A stretch of 64,000 bases of DNA from Cavia porcellus (taxonomy: Eukaryota; Chordata; Mammalia; Rodentia; Caviidae): contig NW_026947506.1 in NCBI RefSeq assembly GCF_034190915.1, positions 34,575,748-34,639,747 on the forward strand, given 5' to 3'. Both the position numbers and the translations under genes were made by a program. The notes under the pieces are model-generated. The model saw nothing but the letters and a program-made list of their open reading frames with translations. It did not search any database and had not been told where the DNA came from. Each line of letters starts with the position of its first letter. Within the stretch, counting starts at the first letter, position 1. Below are positions 1 to 12,400 of the stretch, one piece after another.

Positions 1-179
1 GGCAATGCACCGGCATTTTGACCAGCGGCATCTGTGTGGGGTGGGAGCCGGCACATTCTCTCCAGGGCACCTGCTTCCCAACCTGGGACAGGGTCTGCTG
101 TGCCCACCAACTCGACCTCTGCGCCACACTGGTAGCCATGGAAGTTGGTAATGCCACACATTCGGGTTATTTATTTGTT

Positions 180-292
180 TATTTGGAGACAAGGTTTTCT
201 TATATAGTTCAGACTGGCCTTGAACTTGTGATTTTTCTGTCTCTGTCTTCCAAGTACTGGGATTATAGGTGTACACCACCACACCCGGCTAC
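180..292 (-). mobile_element. B1 SINE
   Basis: Antisense B1: GGAGACAAGGTTTTC ... TACTGGGATTATAGGTGT ... CACACCCGGCT, with a (TTTA)n-like tail at its left. Confidence 0.8.
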
Positions 293-1670
293 ATCTAATA
301 TTTTTAAAAATTATTACTCAGTGTTTTTAAGTCATCTCTTCCAGTGCCGCTCTGGGAGAGACTTAGGGACACTGAGTTTCTGTGGAAACAGCAAGGCAGA
401 CACGTGGGCATTAAACAATCCCAGCTTTGCTCTGCTGGCTAGAAGGAGGGTGCCCTTGAGCGAGTCATCAACCTCTCTGTGCTTTGGTGTCCTGCCATGG
501 AGGATCAGTTACCAGGGAGGCTGTGCTGGTCACTGAAGAACATGTAGAAAACTGTCCCCCACAGACAGAGACTGGGAGCTCCATGCAGGTGAGCCTCCCG
601 CCTCCCCAGTTTCCTGCTCTTTCCATGTACAGCTGTGGGATTTCCTGGCTCTTTCTGGATCCCCATGTGCAGTTCCCAGAGCCTGCAACTCAGCCCCCCG
701 CCACAGAGCCAAAGGCCAGCCCGGGAAGCTTTGGCCCCCCGCTTAGCACCAGCAACATGAAACCAGAATAGATACCATGAGCAGCCTGAGGTCTCCCCAC
801 TTCCCTTGTCCAAAATCGGGGACTACAGGCACCACCCTAGGAGAAGGTGCCTGATCTCCTTGCTGACCATGAGTGGAAAGGGAGCTGCTGGTAAACTGAA
901 GCCTGGGGCTACAACATTCATTCCCTACAAAGTTTTGGGGCATCCGCACACCTGAGGGGCCCCCTGTGGTCACCGAGGCTTTGTACCTTCAGATCCAGGT
1001 GCCTTTGGATTCCCAGCCTGGCCCTCCTCGCCCAGCCACCCAGCGCTTTCATTGGGTCAGGTCCCTGAAGCCCTGGGGATGTCCTGGCCTCTCCCTGCCT
1101 CTTCCTGCCTTGCCTCCCTGTCCACCTGCTTTGGCAATGCCCACAAACTCAGGACCAGAGTGTCGGCCAGGCCACTGCCAGAGACCTTCCTGGCTCCTTG
1201 GAGTGTGGCAGCAGCTGCCCAGGATCACCCTGGACACGATGATCCCAGGACAGACAGGAAGCAATGTGCAGCTGAATTCCCACTCTGCCATTAGCAAGCT
1301 CCTGGGACAGAGCCTGGGGGAAGTTCTTCCTGCAGTGTCTGTAGTGTGTTGGAAAAGATCAGGGTCTGGGCTGTAGTAAAACCAAATCCTGGGAAAGTCA
1401 CTTCCTGAATGAAGCTAAGGAAGAGAAAGGTGTACAAGAAGCAGGTCTGGAATTAGAGCTAATGGAGGAAATGTGGCCAGGACTCATCAGAATGCCCTCC
1501 TCTGTCTGTACCAGCCTGTCCACTGTTTGAAATTTCACCGTTAGTGATTGTTTCCCTTGGCAGACACCCCTGCATTGGCTTATTTTCCAAGTGGACTGCT
1601 ATCAAAACCAATTAGGACACCAGGCTGGGCACCATGCATTCTTATCCTGTTACATCTCCCCTCGATCCTG
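293..1670. other. 3' flank without recognised features
   Basis: Unique-looking, GC-moderate sequence. The ORFs here on both strands resemble no protein I know. Confidence 0.4.
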
Positions 1671-1765
1671 CAAGGTACCTCTTCAGTATACCCATCTTAA
1701 AGCTGAGGACACTGAGGCTCACAGAGTTTAGGGAACTGACCCAAACTCTCACTAGTGGGGTTTTC
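1671..1765 (+). repeat. MIR fragment
   Basis: Core-like text AAGCTGAGGACACTGAGGCT then CAGAGTTTAGGGAACTGACC, the MIR 3' region. Confidence 0.5.
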
Positions 1766-1918
1766 CAGATCTGATCCCAACTCTAGTGAGACACAGTCTG
1801 CCATCCAGGAGATCATGCAGGCACCTGGGTGACACACAGGATCTTGAGCACTGGTGAAGATAAGCACAGAGAATGATAGGGTGCAGAGAGGAGTCCTTAA
1901 GTTAAAAGGAGGCTGCAC

Positions 1919-1987
1919 CAGGGACTTAGCTTAGTGGCAACAAGCACCTGCCTGGCAAGCGTGAGGTTGTGAGTTTGATCCCTGGTC
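1919..1987 (+). mobile_element. ID-like SINE, full-length tRNA type
   Basis: GGGACTTAGCTTAGTGGCAA ... CACCTGCCTGGCAAGCGTGA ... GTTTGATCCCTGG. It retains both tRNA boxes and the anticodon arm. Confidence 0.7.
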
Positions 1988-2018
1988 CAGGGAAATGCAC
2001 CAGGAGGTGTCAAGGTGG

Positions 2019-3326
2019 TTTAATACTGGCTTGAACCCACGGGGTCCCAGGTGCTAACACCCTGGGCTGCCCTGGAATGTGCAAGTGAAGCATAGTAAGG
2101 CACCCTGTCTTGGCCTGTCCTCATCCACCCTGTCCACATGGGATTTGCAGAATCAGAACCTTGAACTCTGAGACAGATTCTTTCTCCAGAAATGCTGAGA
2201 TTTCAGTTCAGCTCTTGTCCAGGTGGCAGTGTGCAGACGGGCGGCCCAGCAGGGAGCATGCTGTTGGGCACCTGGGCCCTGGCGAGGTTGAAGGACCAGG
2301 TCACTCTGCCAAGGCCCCATACAGGGGAGCCTGATGATTTGTCCCCCAAGCCTATCAGAGTGACCGCTGAAAGTTGCTGTTGGCACCCAGCAAGAATCCA
2401 AGTGTTGATGTCACGAGCCCTAAACAGGAAGCAAGATTCAAGTTGCCAGGATCTGCTTCCTCCACTGTGGCAGAACGACTGAAGTTTCCAGGATGAGAAG
2501 AAATGGCCGGGCCCACAGAGTCAGAAAGGCCGACTGCTGGCTCCTTTTCTGTGCTGAGAAGCAGCGATGGTGGAATAAAGCGTCCGGGTGTGTGCCTCTG
2601 CCTCCCTCTCCTGCCCCCACACTCTCCACTGCAGGAGCTCCCCAAAGAGGGGGAAAAGGGGAGAAGGAGCAGAAATTGTTAGTGTCAGAAGATAAATGTG
2701 GTCTCCAACGTGGTGACTTTTAACTGCTGCCACCATGATGCCACTTCAGGGCTCACCAGTCAGCACGGCCCAAAAAGTTCCATCAGGATCTTCCCAGGGC
2801 ACACTGTTGAAAAGAATCTGACTGCACACAGGCTGCAATTGATTGGTTCTGTCTGCCCTGGTCAAGGATACTCCCCATCCCTCATCTACAAGCTGGGTGA
2901 CTTTTCCTGAACAGGGGACAATTCCCCCGTCAAGACTTTGGCAGCTGGAAGGAGACCCTGGATACCAGGCTGCACAAAAACTGCCAGACTCCTCACTAGA
3001 TTCCTCAAGACCTTAAAAAGCACCTCTTGGCCTGTCATTCTGCAATATGCCCTTTTCTGAAAGTATTAATGTTGGTTGTATTAGAAAACATTTTCTAAAG
3101 TAGAAACACATTACGAGGTTAATTGCTCCTCTGTGAAAATTACTGAATCTTTCCTTCTCTGTAGGCAGCCAAAGGAAGGTCTATCTGTCACTGGGAGAAA
3201 CCTGACACCCATCTTTTGAGGGTGGGAAGACAGGCCTCAGTACTGTGCTCTGGGATAGAGTTTGCAGATCACTTCCCATGATGCTTTGCTCCAAAAGCCC
3301 AAATGACCTGTGGATTCCAGGCCACT
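2019..3326 (-). other. MMD2: Probable MMD2 3'UTR with a candidate poly(A) signal
   Basis: Unique sequence with no recognised repeat follows the stop codon. The nearest poly(A)-type hexamer on the minus strand is ATTAAA at 2024-2019, just before an ID-like SINE. No AATAAA occurs nearer than the SINE at about 165-185. The 3' end is therefore a guess, giving a 3'UTR of about 1.3 kb. Confidence 0.3.
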
Positions 3327-3530
3327 TCATTTGGACACCTTGGTCTGCAGGGTGCTGGGAAGGTAGAGGTACCTCCAGATGGCATAGTAGTGAGTACCAG
3401 CACCAAATGCCACAAACAGATGCCAGATGGCATGGGCAAAGGGGATCCTGCCGTCACTCTTGAAGAACACCATGCCCAAGCAGTAGAAGATCCCTCCAGT
3501 CATCAGCTCCCAGATCCCTTCAGTGTTGGG
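3327..3530 (-). CDS. MMD2: MMD2 coding exon 7 (terminal exon with stop)
   Basis: 204 bp, residues 180-246 and TGA at 3329-3327. Acceptor ...ACTGACAG. It carries the [16 protein letters not shown] stretch with the HxxxH metal motif (H212, H216), the last membrane segment and the short polar tail. The rest of this exon (3'UTR) continues to the left. Confidence 0.97.
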   Translation of the reverse strand, partial: PNTEGIWELMTGGIFYCLGMVFFKSDGRIPFAHAIWHLFVAFGAGTHYYAIWRYLYLPSTLQTKVSK

Positions 3531-4756
3531 CTGTCAGTAAGGACAAGTATAGTGCACAAGTCAGAGGAGCAGCCAGCTACTCTCCCACTCCCCAGAGTAA
3601 AAGACACATAGGTGGCGAGTCAGCCCAGAGTCCCTGAGGGAAGTCTGAACATTGTGATGTTTTCAGGTCTTCCCATATTATTTCACAAATGTACCATGTG
3701 TCTATCAAAATCTCAATGAATACATCTATGGCTTTTATATTTTTTAAACTGTACCTCATCTGATTAAAACCCGAAGAACTGACAGCAGCACCTCGAACAG
3801 GTGTTTGCACACCATGCTCACAGCGGTGTTACTCACAGGAGCCAAGAACTAGAAGCAGCCCAGGCATCCATCAGTGTGAATGAGTGTAGAAACAAAGGTA
3901 GTATACACATGCGGTGGGATATTCAGCCTAGAGAAGGAAGGTCATTCTGACACCTGTGACAACATCGATGAAACCTGAAGACATGATGGCCAGTGAATTA
4001 AGCAACTACACAAAGGATACAGATGGGAAAAGTTCATTTCTGTGAGGTGCTCACAGTGACAGAAAGTAGAAAGTGCTATCAGGGGCTGGAAAGAGGGCAG
4101 AGGAGTTGTCCTTTGATGGTATGGAGTTCAGATTGCAGAATGAAAACTGTCCTGTGGATGGATCATAGAGTTGGTTGAATGATATTCTGAACACACTTCA
4201 TGCTTCTGGATTATAAAGTAACTGATGTCCATGGTTAAAAAGTAGAAAATAGAGAAAAAACAGCAGGAAAAGAATAGTAGCCATAAGCCACAGATGTGAG
4301 CACCCACTGCAGGCTGGTTTGGGGAAAGGAACCTGAGCAGGCCAAGCAGGACACGAGCAAGAAGAGCCCAGCCCTTTCCCCAGCTGGGAGATGCAGCCAC
4401 CATTAAGAACATCTCCCAGTAGCCTTCCGTGAGTTTTCCTCACACTCACAATATGCAGCACACTCAGCCAGGGATGGTGGCACACACTTGTAACCCCGGC
4501 ACTCAGGAGGCTGAGGCAGGAGGATTGACACCAGTTCAAGACCAGCCTGAGCTACATTGTGAGTTCAAGGCCAGCATGAACTATAGAGCAAGACCCCGTC
4601 TCAAAAAATAATAAATAAATAAACACAATAAGCAGTGTGCTCCTTGTCACGTGGACAAGCACACGAAAGCATCGTGTTTAGGCAGATGCACCCGGCACCC
4701 CTATCATCCTGCAGGCAGCTGAACTGTCCACTAAGCAGAGTCTCTCAGAGCTCATT

Positions 4757-4797
<41 letters not shown>

Positions 4798-6355
4798 TCC
4801 TGCTCAGTCTTGTCTCACCGTGCATGTGTGATCATCACCGCACAACAAGGTATCCCTAGTCATTGAGAACCCCCACTGGACGTTAAGGCTACAATAGTAG
4901 CAGCACCAGGTGTCCCAGCACTCGCACTGGGCCAGGCCCCTATTCTGTGCCTTACCTGAATTGCAGTGTCATCTTTATAGTCTTAAGAGGTGGCCGTTCT
5001 ACTGTGGACAGCCATGGAAAAAAGGGACCACAAGAGGGCAGAGTAATGCATGCTGCAGAATGGTCCAGGAAATAAAACTGTCAGTGTCTGCCTGCACATC
5101 CCCATATATTTGCATTTCAATTGTATTTTATTTATTTATTTATTTATTTATGTTTCCTGGGGATTAAATCCAGGACTTTCAACCGAGCTACATGCCCAGC
5201 ACTTTTTTACTTTTATTTTGAGACAAGTTCTCACTAAATTCCTAAATTTCCCACATAGGGCCCAAACTCCTGCCTCAGCCTCCCCGAGTGTTGAGATTAA
5301 GGGGTGCACCGCCACACCTGGCTGCCACCTACATTTTTTAAATGCAGGACTGGGTGGCAGAGCAGCTGCCTCGCATGTATGAGGGCCTGACCCTCACACT
5401 AAAAAAACTCACTAAATAAATTTTTAACAGAAAAAATGTGCACAAAACAAGCTATTATTAATCACAACTGAGCATCATATTGGGAAGGAAGTGAGAGCGC
5501 ATTTTTATACATATATTGAGAGAACATATGATTAAATATACATTTATTATACGTACATATGTGTGTGTAAACATTTCATACATGATATGATGAATGTCTT
5601 CCAACTTGATAGCTATAACACATACGCTTACCTAAAAGTAACTTGGAGGGAGAAAGACAATCTGGAGCATAAATACAAGTCCAAAGGGACAGCGGGAAGT
5701 GACAGGGGAGAAAGGCGGGACCAGAGTGCACTGCCAAAGACCAACGTGCAGTGAGGCCACGTCGGGAAACAGCTGCAGCCTTGCACAAGAATAGGCCAAG
5801 GCTGGGGCCGCAGCTCCACAGCACAGCGCTCACCTCGCGCAGGCGAGGTCCCGGCCCGGATTCCCCAGCAGAGCAGAGCACAGCCAGGCTGCGTGATGAG
5901 AGCCGCTTGTGCATGTGAATTTCACAAAAGGTGCAGGAGATCGGTGGCTGGTCATGCGGAGAGGTCAGACCATATCCAAACAAAACTGGCCTGGGAGTAA
6001 AAAAGTGAAAACCACAGAGAAAACTACAAAAAAAGCAGGAGCTTCCAGGCACGGTAGCACAAGCCTGTAACTCCCGCACTCTGGGAAACTGAGGCAGGAG
6101 GCTCGTAGATTCAAGTCCAAACTGGACAACTTGGTGATCTATCTTGAAATTTAAAAATATGGAAAGGAGCTAAGGAGGTAGATCAGTGTGAAAGCCCCCG
6201 GTTAAATGCCCAGTGCAAAAAAAAAAAAAGGAACGTGACGCCTGACCGTTCTGTTTTTAAAATCTGTTAGGCTTGACTACATTTATCAGTAATAATGACT
6301 TAAAAATAATAACTGTCTAGCTGGGGCTTGCTTACTATGTAGAAGTCCCCCGGCA

Positions 6356-6405
<50 letters not shown>

Positions 6406-9400
6406 AAGTACAGATGCAGTGACTCAGGCCGCCAAGACCCCAACACCCAGTTGGGGAGATGGGGCCCCACTCCACCCAGCTGCCCCAAGCCTGGACTGGC
6501 CTCTCCCCTCTCAGAGCCTGGTGTCCTCACCCATGAACTAGGGATGTCACCTCCACCTCGAAGGGTGCCTGGGATGGTTCAGAGTGCAGAGACATGGAAA
6601 AGAGGAAGTTAGCACATAGCTCGGCCCCCAAGCCAATTACATTCCTCTCCTTTCCGGGGCTAGGGATGGAACCCAGGGCCTCTCCGTGTGAGGCAATGCT
6701 GGGCCCCGCCCTGGTCCTTTCTGTCCTATTTTATCTACTCTCCTCACTTTCCACGCTGGTCCTGGCTGGCAATCCAGGTCTAACATATAAGGCATTGCTT
6801 ATTGTCAAGGTATAAGCTTTAGGGTCAGAGATCCTGAATTTTGCTTTTGTTCTTGCCATGCTGGGTAAGGAAGCCGAGACTTCATACAGGCGAGCAAAGC
6901 TCTGTACCCCTGAGCTGCCCCCAGCTCTGTGTCCTCCTGATAGACCCAGTTTTGTGAATTATCTTCCCACTGTGCTCCAGATACACTCTGATTGCTGCAC
7001 GCAGATATTCTCATAGCCCAGAAGCCAGAAGCGCAGGGGCTGGAGGGCTCTCTCGGGGCCAGGCGGAGAGGGGTGAAAGAGAGGCTGCGGGTCCCTAAGC
7101 ATGGACCTCCATGTTCTCCTGCCCTTGGAGCTAAGTCTCCCTGACCCACTGAACCTCAGTTTCCCTAGTTGCCAAAAGAAACACTCTTGAGAGTCAGGTG
7201 GCGCTTGGACACTCCCGCACCCTCCTGGGGTCCACACAGAGGCGGGGACGGGACTTACCATGGAGAGGACGACCAGGGCCGGGAAAAAGCCCATCACCAC
7301 GTAGCATAGGAGCTCCACTAGTTTGTACCTGGCAGGAAGACAAGCCACGGTGGCCTCAGGACAAGCCCCTCAGTGAGGAAACAGCACACAGCTCCCCGAT
7401 GCTGAGGAGAAGCGGATACCCTGATGGGGACACTGAGAGGAAGGGGCTCTAGGCAGCACCCCTGGGCCCAGAGTCCACCCAAATCTTTCTTTCTTTCTTA
7501 AATACAGGGTTTCACTATGCAGTTCAGACTGGCCTTGAACTCACTTTGTAGCCCAGGCTGGCCTCAAACTCCCAGTGAACCTCCTGCTTCAGCCTCCCCA
7601 GGGCTGGAATTCCAGGCATGCACTACCACACCTGGAAGAGCCACAAATCCCCCAGGACTGGTGAATAAGGTGGGTCGGGGCACAGCGTCATGTTTATGAG
7701 CCTGCTTGTCGGTTGGATGGCGCTGGATAGCAGTGTGCGCTGTGTTTTTATCACACCCTGCAGAGACACTTAAGGAAGAGGATTTCCAGAGCTGCTTCAG
7801 AAAGCGGAAAGAAGGACAAGAGGAGGGTGTTCAGAGTGAGGAGGAGCGTTCTGAGGAAATGAAGAGCAATGCATCTCTAACTGTAATAATGTTTAAAATC
7901 CAAACATTCACCCTATATTTCTGTCCCATCTGTAGCAGCCGTGTGGATACTACAAAGGCTCAGCCCAGGGCAGACATCACTGTTTGATCCCTGCCTCTTC
8001 CCCCACAGGGCCTACGCAGCCGCTCTCAATCGAATGCAGTTGCCTAATCACCTGATCTCCATTTGCTCCAGCAGTAGATCTAGGCAGAGATGCACACTCA
8101 CTTTTCTGGGATCACCCTGGGGTCTCGCCCACCCTGCAGGAGGAAGTCCTGCTGGGGATTCAAGAAGCACCTCACCCATCTGAGACCCTGGCCCCAGCTT
8201 ACCGCTCATGGAAAAAGAAGACGTAGACGGTGCCAACAGAGGCCATAATCCAAACCAGCCAGCGCATGTGGGAGGCCCAGGGACCCAGCTCCCGAAGGTT
8301 CAGCCTAGGAGAGAGAGAACCCAGGACACAGCATGAGTGGCCATTGGACTCGGCCCTTCACAGCCGCCTGTCATCAGAGCTGACCCCAGAGGTGCCCTGT
8401 CCCTTGGGCCGCACAGGATCCAGCGGCTCTGTGGGGAGGCTGAGGAGCGGGGCGGAAGGGTCCCCAGCAAACTACAGCAGCTACAGGCTGAGCATCCTTA
8501 TCCACACGCTTGGGGCCAGATGGGTTTCAGATTTGGACTTTTTCAGACTTGGAAACGTCAGCATGTATACGATGAGACACCTTGATGATGGCACCGGAGA
8601 AGTTTATTTGTGCCCCAAATAAACATTGTCCACACACTGCCAAAGGTGCTTTTCTACAGTATTTTTAGTACACTTGTGTTTTGAGTGTGATCCCACTTGT
8701 GAGGCCGGGGATGGAAGTTTCCACTCACGATGTCCCAGCAGTATTCCAAAAGTTTCAAATTTCCGAACATTTTGGGTTTTAAATGTGCTTAACCTGTATT
8801 AGAAGAAAATCAGCAAAAATGTTGTAAATGTGGAAGGGAGGAGGAGCCAGAGACGTGAGGAGGCAGGGAGGGAACCACAGACCTGGATGAGACTGAAAAC
8901 TACGAAGAGGGGCGGGCAAAATAAGCATAGCATCCGCCTTAAATACAAACAAACACCCCCCCCCCACGGTGTCCAGTATTATCCATCCGTGCTGCTTATC
9001 AATCTTTTGCCTCAAAGCTCCAAGTCTACTCAGTTGGCTTTGGAACGTAGTCTTTCTGCGAAGGAGGTGCAATGCTACATTTTAGCGATAGGTGGCGCTG
9101 GAGAGGGGTTCGTCCTCCAGGTTTCCCGAGCTCTCGAGCCAGGCCCCTGAGAGCCCGCTTTCCTCTGGTTCGGTCAATCCTGCGCGTCCCCCAGCGCTGG
9201 GTGCCTGCAGGGCGCAGCTTTCTCCCACATGTGGCCTCAGCGTGTGTCTCTCGAGCTGCAGTCTTGGTACCAGCAGGCGCGAGCCTGAGGCCTGACAGCC
9301 ACTCCTGCACCCTTTCGTCAGCCCCACATGCGACATCCCGGCAAGCTGACTGCTGACTGCAGAGATCCACGCTCAAGGTCCCTCCTAGGGGCCTCTCCCA

Positions 9401-12400
9401 GTGCTGGTGCCGGAGTCCCCCTAACATGGAGCAAACGCTAAGGCTGAGCACGCCCTGTGAACGCCTTGCCCCTGAGCGCTCAGCTGCGCTCCCCAGCATG
9501 CCAAGCTGAGCCCCAAACAAGGTGGGGTCTCACGCAGGCAGGAGAATGGCCCTCTGCTGCTTTCTGTGCACCCACCGCTGCGACCTCCCATCAGTAGCCC
9601 TTGGTATTCGGACTGGGGGTGTAGCTTGTGGTAAGCACACAAGAGGCCCTGGGTTCAACCCCTAGTATCCCCCCCCCCCCCATTCTTGATATTGGGTTTT
9701 CCTTGCTCAAATCACTTGGTGATTTCTGCCTTCTGCCCACATCCGGCCTACCACACCACTCTGATTCAGAGACCTTTAAAAATATGAGGACAACCTGTCT
9801 GGGCCAATATGGTTAAACGTCCAAGGCATACTGGCCGGTGTCGGGGGAGAGGTGCATGAATTGAGAATAACATAACTTGTGCACTATTTTTACACAAGAA
9901 GGAAGTAGTGAAAACACACAGAAAAGGTCTGAGCCCTTCCCCAAGTAGTTCTGTATGAAAAGGGACAGTTCCTATGGTGGCCATTGGTTGGGGACAGGAT
10001 TAGGGTTGGGTTGGGGAAACGAGGTCCTTTGTTTCTTGAATGAATTCCTTTAATGGGAGTCTTAATGGTAAGACTTCTGAAAAAAAAATTGACCTCTTGC
10101 TCAGAGTCCAATTTGTCACTATGAAGGGGTTACCAGCTGGACATGGTAGCTCATGCCTGTAGTTCTAGCTCTGGGGAAGCTGAAGCAGGAAGCTTTCTTG
10201 AGCCTGGGAGTTCAGGATCAGCCTGGGCAATATAGTGAGACTCTATCTCAAAAAACAAAACAAAACAAAACAAAAGTGTGGCAAAGTAAATCAGTGGAAC
10301 ACTGCTCTTCTAGCAAGTTATGAAGCCTGGATTCAATCCTCAAGGCAACAAAGTAACATGAAAAGTTAAGAATAATCCATCTCATTATTCAAAATGATCA
10401 AGATGACTTTAGATGTCTTTCCAAGCAGATATAAAAGCGAGCCAGCCAGGTGTGGTAACACATGCCTATAATCCCAGCACTCAGGAAGCTGAGGCAGGAA
10501 AACTGCCAGGAATTCAAGGCCAGTTTGGGCTACATAGTGAATTCAAGGACAGCCTCAGCTACACAGTGAGACCCTGTCTCAAAAAGAAATGAACCAACAA
10601 ACAGCAGATCAGCGGACAGGAGGGTGGGTATTAACATGGGATGAACAGAAGGCAAGAGAAGAGGGACAAAAGGGTGGACGGAAATAAAGCAATGGAGAAA
10701 GGTGAGAGTCAAATTTACACATGTCAGTTTTATTAACTAGACACAGTGATACACACTTGTGACCCCAGCACTCTGCCCAGACTGAAAAACTTAGCAACCT
10801 AGCAAGACCCTATCACAAAATAAAAGACAAAAAAAGAAAAGGATGGGGCTGCAGCTCGGTGTGAAGGCCCTGGGTTCAATCTCCAGTACTGCAAAACGTA
10901 AAGTAAATTAAATCAAATTATTACATTTGATTTTAACTCGACTTTAACAAAAGAGAATACAACCTAACAAAATGGTTAGTTCAACTTCAAACAAATGTGT
11001 CTCCAACATAAATTTTACTTTGACTCTAAAAACAAGGAGGTCAACTATGTAAAGCATAAAGATGTTGGATTTTCTTGCTATATGTTTCCATGGTCAGTGC
11101 TGTCCATCGAGTCCCCCAGTATAAGACACAAGCTGGACGTGGTGGCACAGCCTGTAGCCCCAGAACTCTGGGAGGCTGAAGCAGGAAGATTGCAAGGTTG
11201 AGCCCAGTCTGGACAACTTAGTGACTCACCAAGGTTTTGTCTCAAGATATAAAAAATGAAAGACTATGCTGTAGGTCAGTGTAAGGGCCCTGAGCTCAGC
11301 TCCTAGTAATGAGAGCTGAGAGACAGACAGACAGACACACACACAGAATGGATCAGCATCCCCACACTTCCCCACCTTTTCTCTAAATCATCATTCCTTA
11401 CAGATACTGGTATTTTACAGTCTCAGGTGCAATAATATCATCTTGTTCTATGACCGTGATTCACACAACTGTCTAACATTGGTTCTTTTTAAACGGAGTC
11501 GACACTCACTACCATTTTTGAGATACAGGTAGGTAGATACTGCGGATTGAACCCAGGGCCTTTGCACTGAGCTACACCCCCAGCCCCTTTTTATTTCTGA
11601 GGCAGGGTCTCATAAAGTCACACATACCATAGTCAGACTTACCATCCCCCCAGCTCAGCCTCCCAGAGTTCTGGGGTTACCCGGCATGCGCACTCTCCAT
11701 CTAATCAGCTAGGTTTTGTTATCAAGGCATTTTTTTGGCAAAGCCTCTCAAAGGTACTGTATGCCCTGATTCCTTTCCTGTGTGACAATGGTTTTCTATG
11801 GTTTCACTGCGGTTTCCTGTGTGACAGCCTCACTAGACAGCTTGTCCTGAGGTCTACCTTTGGGAAACTGTGCAAGTGTTCCCACGGTGTTCAGCATGAA
11901 AGAGGGCTGTGGGCACATTCAGGGGCCACATTTTTCTCCCTTCCTAAGAGTGTTCTCAGTTTCCACGCCCCAAGAACGGGACTCCGTCTTTCATGTTATT
12001 AATTTCTCTCTGACTGATGTAAGTCTTGACTATTTAAAAATGTGTGCATTCTCTCAGATAACCCACACCTGACTCTAGTTCCATGCTGTGCTGCGAGTTG
12101 TCTGTATTCGTCCAGTACGATGCGGCTTTGCTCTTCGGTTTGTCCCTTTCAGTGTGTGATGACCATCTTCATTTCCTCGGATCTGTGCTCTTGTTTAACT
12201 GGACTCACTTTTCACAAACAGATACAAGTTCTCGTTCTTCTTCAGACCCGGAACGCAGGAGAAGCTGGAGCACGAAGCAGATGACAGGCGGGGACGGAGT
12301 CTGAGCCTGTCACTGCCTCCAACCCCGGTGACACAGGAGGAGGATGGAGGTGACCAGCAGAAGCTCGAGACAGCACGGAACATGCACTTGTCCCACTCCC

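Noticed and set aside
1..3326. Start of the RADIL neighbour expected from human gene order
   Set aside because: No exon resembling RADIL is visible, so I do not annotate it; it probably lies further left.
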